Source of the DNA: UBA7236 sp964638865
GTDB taxonomy: Bacteria > Bacteroidota > Bacteroidia > Chitinophagales > BACL12
NCBI GenBank assembly: GCA_964638865.1
Contig: CAZXBG010000147.1
Span: 1 to 9,467 of the forward strand
Length of the DNA stretch: 9,467 nucleotides
Direction: 5' to 3'
The notes under the pieces were generated by a model. It saw nothing but the letters and a program-made list of their open reading frames with translations. It was not told where the DNA came from and ran no database searches. This document shows, one piece after another, positions 5,222-9,467 of this stretch; position 1 is the stretch's first letter; each line of letters opens with the position of its first letter. Position numbers and translations under genes: made by a program.

Positions 5222-7055
5222 CCTTTTCCTGCCACTCATTCGTGAATTTAATCAGGTAAACTCCGGGAGTTAAATCGGCTATTTCAACAAAGCCATTTAT
5301 TTTTACAAGTTGTGTTTTAACAACGCTTCCATTTATATCTGAAATTGATATTAAATTTAATTCTGTAATTCCATTAAAGTAGATTTTATCATCGGCCGGA
5401 TTAGGATATATGATTATAGTATTTTGAACATCCTCCCAACTATTTTTTAAGAGAAGTGTGGTGAAATTTCCATTTGTTGTAAAAATTCCGGGAGCTCCGG
5501 GACATTTATTTTTTATTTTATATGTGTATGATGTAGCAGGTAATAATCCTGAGATATTAATATTTGAAACAGGTGTATTTAATTGTGTATAAGCACCGGG
5601 CCCGATTGGTTTATACAAAATTCTATAACCTACTGCACCAACATCATCCCAATTAATGGCAACAGATGATGCAGTTGGAGTTGCAATAATTCCCGTTGCT
5701 GGACCACATAAATTAATTATATTTCCGGTAAATAATTTTATACATCCATTATTATCAATAACAGTAACATTATAATCACCGGCAGATAATGCAGAAATAT
5801 CTTCCGTAGTGGAACCGTTGCTCCAGTTGAACAAGAAGGGAGATTCGCCACCGGCCAAAATCAGATCTATAACACCATTATTAATTGTAGAAGCGGATGC
5901 ATCAGTAATTGTTGCGGATAAATTAAAACTTTCGCACTTGTCAATTATTTTATAAATATTTCCGGTTTGATTTACACAGGCATATAATTCACCATTTACA
6001 TCTTCCCCAAAAGAAGTGATGTGATCAACCACATACCCATAAAATTCTATGTTCCAAACAGCGGGAGCAGTTTCTTGCATGGTCCAGAAATTTCCACTCA
6101 CATAATCGCAGAAAATATATTTTCCATAAAGGTCAGGAAATTCGGATCCGCGATATACAAATCCACCGGTAATTGCAAATCCCCCTGAATCAATATCATG
6201 CGGATAAACAAAAACGGGGAAATCAAAATCAGGAATTATGGTATCACAAAGTGGTCCGGGACGCAACATATTCCCTTCATAACATTTCCATCCGAAATTA
6301 AAAAATTCTGCTGTGTCTGATTTAATTACATTAATTTCTTCCCAACTTTCTGAACCCACGTCTGCAAGATATAAATCACCTGTCAAGGGGTCGAAATTAC
6401 AGCGCCACGGATTGCGCAATCCAACAACCCATATCTCATCATCACCCGGAACTCCAACATATGGATTATCTGGAGGAATTGCATAAGGCGTTCCACCATC
6501 CACATCGATTCGCAAAATTTTTCCGAATTTATTATCGATAATTTGTTGCGCTCTGTTGTGTCCGGCACCACCGCCATCACCCATAAAAATGTATAAATAT
6601 CCATCAGGCCCAAAATTCAAATCACCACCATTGTGATTGGCAGCCGGTTGGTCCATAAACAATAAATTTAGTTCGGAGGCCGAATCAGCGTTGTCAGGGT
6701 TCCCGGGACTGACAGAAAAACGCGAAATATGGGTATCACCTAAAAGATCGGTATAATTCACATAAAAAAACCCGTTTTCGCTATAATCCGGATGGAAAAC
6801 CAAACCAAGCAATCCCTGCTCACCCCCGTCGGATCCAACTATACCCGTTATATCCAAAAAATTAGTTACAGAATTATCCGGAAACAATATTTTGATTTTT
6901 CCGGCCCTTTCCACTATGAACAACCGTTCGTCGCCCGCATTAACGATATCAACAGGTTCTAAGAACCCGGAAGCGATCAAAACGGCATCCGGCTTCGGTT
7001 GTGCCCAACTATTAAAAAGAGACAGGAAGAATAGGAAAGTTAGGAAAATGCGCAT
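5199..7055 (-). CDS. Secreted glucose/sorbosone dehydrogenase-like protein with T9SS sorting domain (paralogue B)
   Basis: From the ATG at 7055 the protein has 618 residues and begins MRIFLTFLFFLSLFNSWAQ, a signal peptide probably cleaved before Gln19. A longer frame to 7097 would put hydrophilic residues ahead of it and is rejected. The propeller (about residues 24-372) keeps the landmarks of paralogue A: NHNGG with His141, PDGYLYIFMGDGG, GLRNPWRCNFD and ADVGSESWEE. A SprB-like repeat (about 376-437), an Fn3-like domain (about 452-533) and a T9SS type-A tail follow (about 545-618), with YPNP, the DINGSVV strand, the PGVYLIKF turn and a basic KFLKK end. The two genes are clear tandem duplicates, but well diverged, with loops of different length. 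Whether they share a substrate cannot be read from sequence. It is divergent from the PorE-like gene across 118 bp. Confidence 0.88.
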   Translation of the reverse strand: MRIFLTFLFFLSLFNSWAQPKPDAVLIASGFLEPVDIVNAGDERLFIVERAGKIKILFPDNSVTNFLDITGIVGSDGGEQGLLGLVFHPDYSENGFFYVNYTDLLGDTHISRFSVSPGNPDNADSASELNLLFMDQPAANHNGGDLNFGPDGYLYIFMGDGGGAGHNRAQQIIDNKFGKILRIDVDGGTPYAIPPDNPYVGVPGDDEIWVVGLRNPWRCNFDPLTGDLYLADVGSESWEEINVIKSDTAEFFNFGWKCYEGNMLRPGPLCDTIIPDFDFPVFVYPHDIDSGGFAITGGFVYRGSEFPDLYGKYIFCDYVSGNFWTMQETAPAVWNIEFYGYVVDHITSFGEDVNGELYACVNQTGNIYKIIDKCESFNLSATITDASASTINNGVIDLILAGGESPFLFNWSNGSTTEDISALSAGDYNVTVIDNNGCIKLFTGNIINLCGPATGIIATPTASSVAINWDDVGAVGYRILYKPIGPGAYTQLNTPVSNINISGLLPATSYTYKIKNKCPGAPGIFTTNGNFTTLLLKNSWEDVQNTIIIYPNPADDKIYFNGITELNLISISDINGSVVKTQLVKINGFVEIADLTPGVYLIKFTNEWQEKVYKFLKK

Positions 7056-7085
7056 AATTTTTGGATTAACTATGTAAATAGAGGA

Positions 7086-7115
7086 GAAAATTACCAAAAA
7101 TCAAAATTTTACAAA
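7086..7115 (-). promoter_or_regulatory. Candidate promoter of paralogue B
   Basis: On the minus strand TTTG (7112-7115), an 18-nt spacer and TAATTTTC (7086-7093) match the Bacteroidota promoter pattern with one mismatch in the -7 box. The spacer equals that predicted for arsR. The transcript would have a leader of roughly 25 nt before the start at 7055. This AT-rich region offers other weaker matches, so the call is tentative. Confidence 0.4.
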
Positions 7116-7173
7116 ACTTAAACAGTGATACCAAAAAAACTCAAAATTCGTTTTATAACTTTACTTGATGTTT

Positions 7174-9351
7174 ATGAAGGAAAGATTACTGATCATAGGA
7201 GTTATATGTTTTCTACTGGCCGCCTGCGAAACTGCCGAAAATATACAGGACGGCCAAACAGCATATAAATTAAAAAAATATGCACTTGCAACCGAATTAT
7301 TACAAAAAGATTTTGCAAAAGCCGAATTGCCAGACGAAAAAGGAAGAATCGCCTTTCAGATAGGCGAAAGTTTCGAATTTAATAATAATTATGAGCGGGC
7401 TGCAGAATGGTATTACAAAGCGTCGGATTTAAATTACGGAAGTGATGCAATTTTACGTTATGCATATATGTTGAAAGCCCAGGAAAAATATATTGATGCG
7501 ATAAAAGAATTTGAAAAATATTTGAATGAAGAACCTTATCGCCGTCCTGAAATAACACTTGAATTAAATGCATGTAAACAAGCTTTAACATGGATGAACA
7601 ATCAGAAAGATGAATACGAAAGAGATACCTATGTTACGAATCTCACGGCGTTAAATTCAGCGGATGCGGATTTTAATCCTGTTTTGTATAAACAAGATCA
7701 ATTGTTGATCACTTCCTCCAGAACAGCCTCAAGTGGTGAAAAAACGGATACCTGGACAAACGATAAATTTTATGATATTTTTGTATCACAAATTAAAGAT
7801 GTAAATACTTTTACTGCCCCTGAAAAATTTGAAGGCCCGTTTAATTCCGAATATAACGATGGCACCCCTGCTTTTAATAAAGATTTTACCGAAGTATATT
7901 TTACCAGATGCGGAAGCGGGGATAAAAAAGTGGATGATTATTGCGGAATATATTTTAGCACTGCATTGCCTGACGGAGGATGGAGTGAACCTGTTCCATT
8001 GCCATTTTTTGAAGATACCATGAATATTGGAACTCCGTGTTTGTCGCCAGACGGAGAGACATTGTTTTTTGCTGCAACTAATTTAGACGGATACGGCGGA
8101 AGTGATATTTATACCAGCAAACGAAACGAATCGGGTTGGGATGCAGCAGTTAATGCAGGTCAGGTAATTAATACCAATGGCAATGAAGTTTTCCCTTATT
8201 TTGATATGGAAGGAACATTCTATTTTTCTAGTGATAAACATCCGGGAATTGGCGGACTTGATCTTTTTTCTTCAACGTGGAAAAACGAAAAATTCAGTAA
8301 TATTAAAAATCTGGAATACCCGATAAATTCCGGGGCAGATGATTTTGGGTTGATCATGCTGAATAAAAATTTATTTAAGAAAAGTGATACTTTAATGGCC
8401 GGTTATTTCTCTTCCAATAGGACAGGCGGAACTGGTGATGATGATATATATCAATTCATAAAAACATCAAAAAAATTAAGACCTGCAGTATATGTTTTAA
8501 ATGGAATGGTTAAACAAAAAGTGTATGAAGATTCTATGGATGTAAACAGCAGGGTTTTGGATACGATAGTATTAAATAAATCGGTTGCAACGCTTGCATA
8601 TCCCGGATTATTGACTTTATTAGGAAAATTTAATATTGGAGAAGATGGAAAATTTACTGCTCAGGTAGATTCGCTGAAGGAATATAAGATCACAGGAATG
8701 AAGGATGGTTTTTTTAATAATACCACTTTTATCTCCACAAAAAATTTGCGAGGTAACCCGGGAGATACTGTACTATTATATGCAGAAGTGGTGTTAGACA
8801 AAATTCCCGTTGCCACTGCCGAAAAAGGTGGTGAAATAAAATTAAAAAATATTTATTACGATTATAATGATTCATCATTGCGGGCTGAATCGTTTCCGGA
8901 ATTAGATAAACTGGTAAAATTATTGAGTGAAAATCCTGGAATTAACATACAAATTAATTCTCACACCGATACAAGAGGAAACGATAAATACAATGAGAAA
9001 TTAAGCAGAGGCAGAGCAAATAGTGTTGTGGAATACCTGATAGAAAAAGGAATTGAACAAATACGTTTATCTTCCAAAGGCTTCGGCGAAAGTACGCCAA
9101 GTACCATCACATCAGATGAAATATTACCAAGTGCCAAAACTGCTCCCAAGGGAACAGTTTTAAATGATGTTTTCATCAATAGTTTTAAAACCAACAAACA
9201 AGATTTTGAATTTCTGCACCAGTTAAACAGACGCACTACATTTAATGTAACTAGTGCAACCATTAATATTCAATCGGAGGATGCAGATAAAATTGAAATT
9301 GATGCGGCACCTGATGGTGTTAGAGACCCTGATGATAAGAAAGTAGATTGA
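7174..9351 (+). CDS. PorE-like OmpA-family outer-membrane lipoprotein (TPR-PD40-CRD-OmpA)
   Basis: From 7174 the protein has 725 residues and starts with a lipoprotein signal, MKERLLIIGVICFLLAAC, with lipidated Cys18 (lipobox LAAC). ATG 7168 and TTG 7165 are alternative starts. The residues after the Cys (ETAEN) show no obvious acidic surface-export signal, so it probably faces the periplasm. Domains in order are TPR-like helices (about 25-145), PD40/WD40-like propeller repeats (about 155-430, with SPDGETLFFAA and YFSSDKHPGIGG), a carboxypeptidase-regulatory-like beta domain (about 435-540) and an OmpA peptidoglycan-binding domain (about 555-700). In the last, HTDTRG with Asp599 and RGRAN with Arg614 fit the diaminopimelate-binding pair. 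This order is that of Porphyromonas gingivalis PorE, a T9SS component that binds peptidoglycan. Bacteroidota carry several paralogues with this layout, so orthology is unproved. The divergent T9SS cargo genes support the link. Confidence 0.85.
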   Translation: MKERLLIIGVICFLLAACETAENIQDGQTAYKLKKYALATELLQKDFAKAELPDEKGRIAFQIGESFEFNNNYERAAEWYYKASDLNYGSDAILRYAYMLKAQEKYIDAIKEFEKYLNEEPYRRPEITLELNACKQALTWMNNQKDEYERDTYVTNLTALNSADADFNPVLYKQDQLLITSSRTASSGEKTDTWTNDKFYDIFVSQIKDVNTFTAPEKFEGPFNSEYNDGTPAFNKDFTEVYFTRCGSGDKKVDDYCGIYFSTALPDGGWSEPVPLPFFEDTMNIGTPCLSPDGETLFFAATNLDGYGGSDIYTSKRNESGWDAAVNAGQVINTNGNEVFPYFDMEGTFYFSSDKHPGIGGLDLFSSTWKNEKFSNIKNLEYPINSGADDFGLIMLNKNLFKKSDTLMAGYFSSNRTGGTGDDDIYQFIKTSKKLRPAVYVLNGMVKQKVYEDSMDVNSRVLDTIVLNKSVATLAYPGLLTLLGKFNIGEDGKFTAQVDSLKEYKITGMKDGFFNNTTFISTKNLRGNPGDTVLLYAEVVLDKIPVATAEKGGEIKLKNIYYDYNDSSLRAESFPELDKLVKLLSENPGINIQINSHTDTRGNDKYNEKLSRGRANSVVEYLIEKGIEQIRLSSKGFGESTPSTITSDEILPSAKTAPKGTVLNDVFINSFKTNKQDFEFLHQLNRRTTFNVTSATINIQSEDADKIEIDAAPDGVRDPDDKKVD

Positions 9352-9467
9352 GTTCTAGGTTGACAATCTGCCACCTGCCTACTGTGACTAGCAACTGGGA
9401 CTGTGACTGCGACTGGTTCTGAGTTCAGATTTTTTATTATAGGTTGTTGATTATAGGTTAAATTTTT
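9352..9467. repeat. Noncoding tail with short degenerate repeats
   Basis: No gene is visible after the stop at 9351. ACTGTGACT occurs at 9381-9389 and 9400-9408 within a run of ACTG-rich units. ATTATAGGTT occurs at 9436-9445 and 9450-9459, with a 14-nt period. TCTGA/TCAGA (9418-9429) followed by six T is a terminator-like shape, but the 5-bp stem with a 2-nt loop is too tight to call. Confidence 0.5.

Noticed and set aside
7156..7163. Promoter of the PorE-like gene at TAACTTTA
   Set aside because: The -7-like box has no TTTG at a suitable distance and would start the transcript at or beyond the first possible ATG.
9418..9435. Terminator after the PorE-like gene
   Set aside because: The stem is five weak pairs around a 2-nt loop; the T run alone is not enough in AT-rich DNA.

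Overview
The window looks like chromosomal DNA of a free-living or environmental member of the Bacteroidota, possibly Chitinophagales- or Saprospiria-like; I cannot place it further. The reasons are low GC, absence of recognisable Shine-Dalgarno sites, promoter candidates of the TTTG / TAnnTTTG type, two secreted proteins with type IX secretion (T9SS) C-terminal sorting domains and SprB-like repeats, and a PorE-like lipoprotein.

Layout. (1) Positions 1-34 hold a strong intrinsic terminator belonging to something off the left edge. (2) 141-1610, minus strand: a compact arsenic-detoxification operon, arsR - arsC - aquaporin. ArsR is the As(III)-sensing repressor, ArsC is a thioredoxin-type arsenate reductase, and a MIP channel sits where an ArsB/Acr3 pump would be expected. 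ArsC and the channel are 3 nt apart. A 16-bp ArsR operator candidate occurs both upstream of arsR, over its promoter, and again between arsR and arsC. (3) 1611-1795 is a divergent intergenic region with the arsR promoter, a heptamer tandem repeat and a perfect 17-bp palindrome. (4) 1808-2497, plus strand: an SGNH/GDSL hydrolase. (5) 2498-3192: a small four-helix-bundle (23S-IVP family) gene bracketed by two related palindromic elements of about 90 bp. Their arms are built of degenerate 7-nt units and their cores carry hairpins. The right-hand element also lies between convergent genes and carries a bidirectional terminator-like hairpin. (6) 3193-7055, minus strand: two tandem paralogues of a secreted glucose/sorbosone-dehydrogenase-like beta-propeller, each followed by a SprB-like repeat, an Fn3-like domain and a T9SS sorting domain. 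(7) 7174-9351, plus strand, divergent from these: an outer-membrane lipoprotein with TPR, PD40 propeller, carboxypeptidase-regulatory-like and OmpA domains, the architecture of the T9SS component PorE. (8) 9352-9467: noncoding sequence with short degenerate repeats.

How the parts work together. The arsenic operon is self-contained: As(V) is reduced to As(III), which releases ArsR from DNA and could leave the cell down its gradient through the channel. The right half pairs two presumed T9SS cargo enzymes with a presumed T9SS-associated lipoprotein. The least explained item is the four-helix-bundle gene with its flanking heptamer-armed elements, which looks like a candidate small composite repeat or mobile unit. 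I found no CRISPR array, tRNA, rRNA, transposase or reverse transcriptase.
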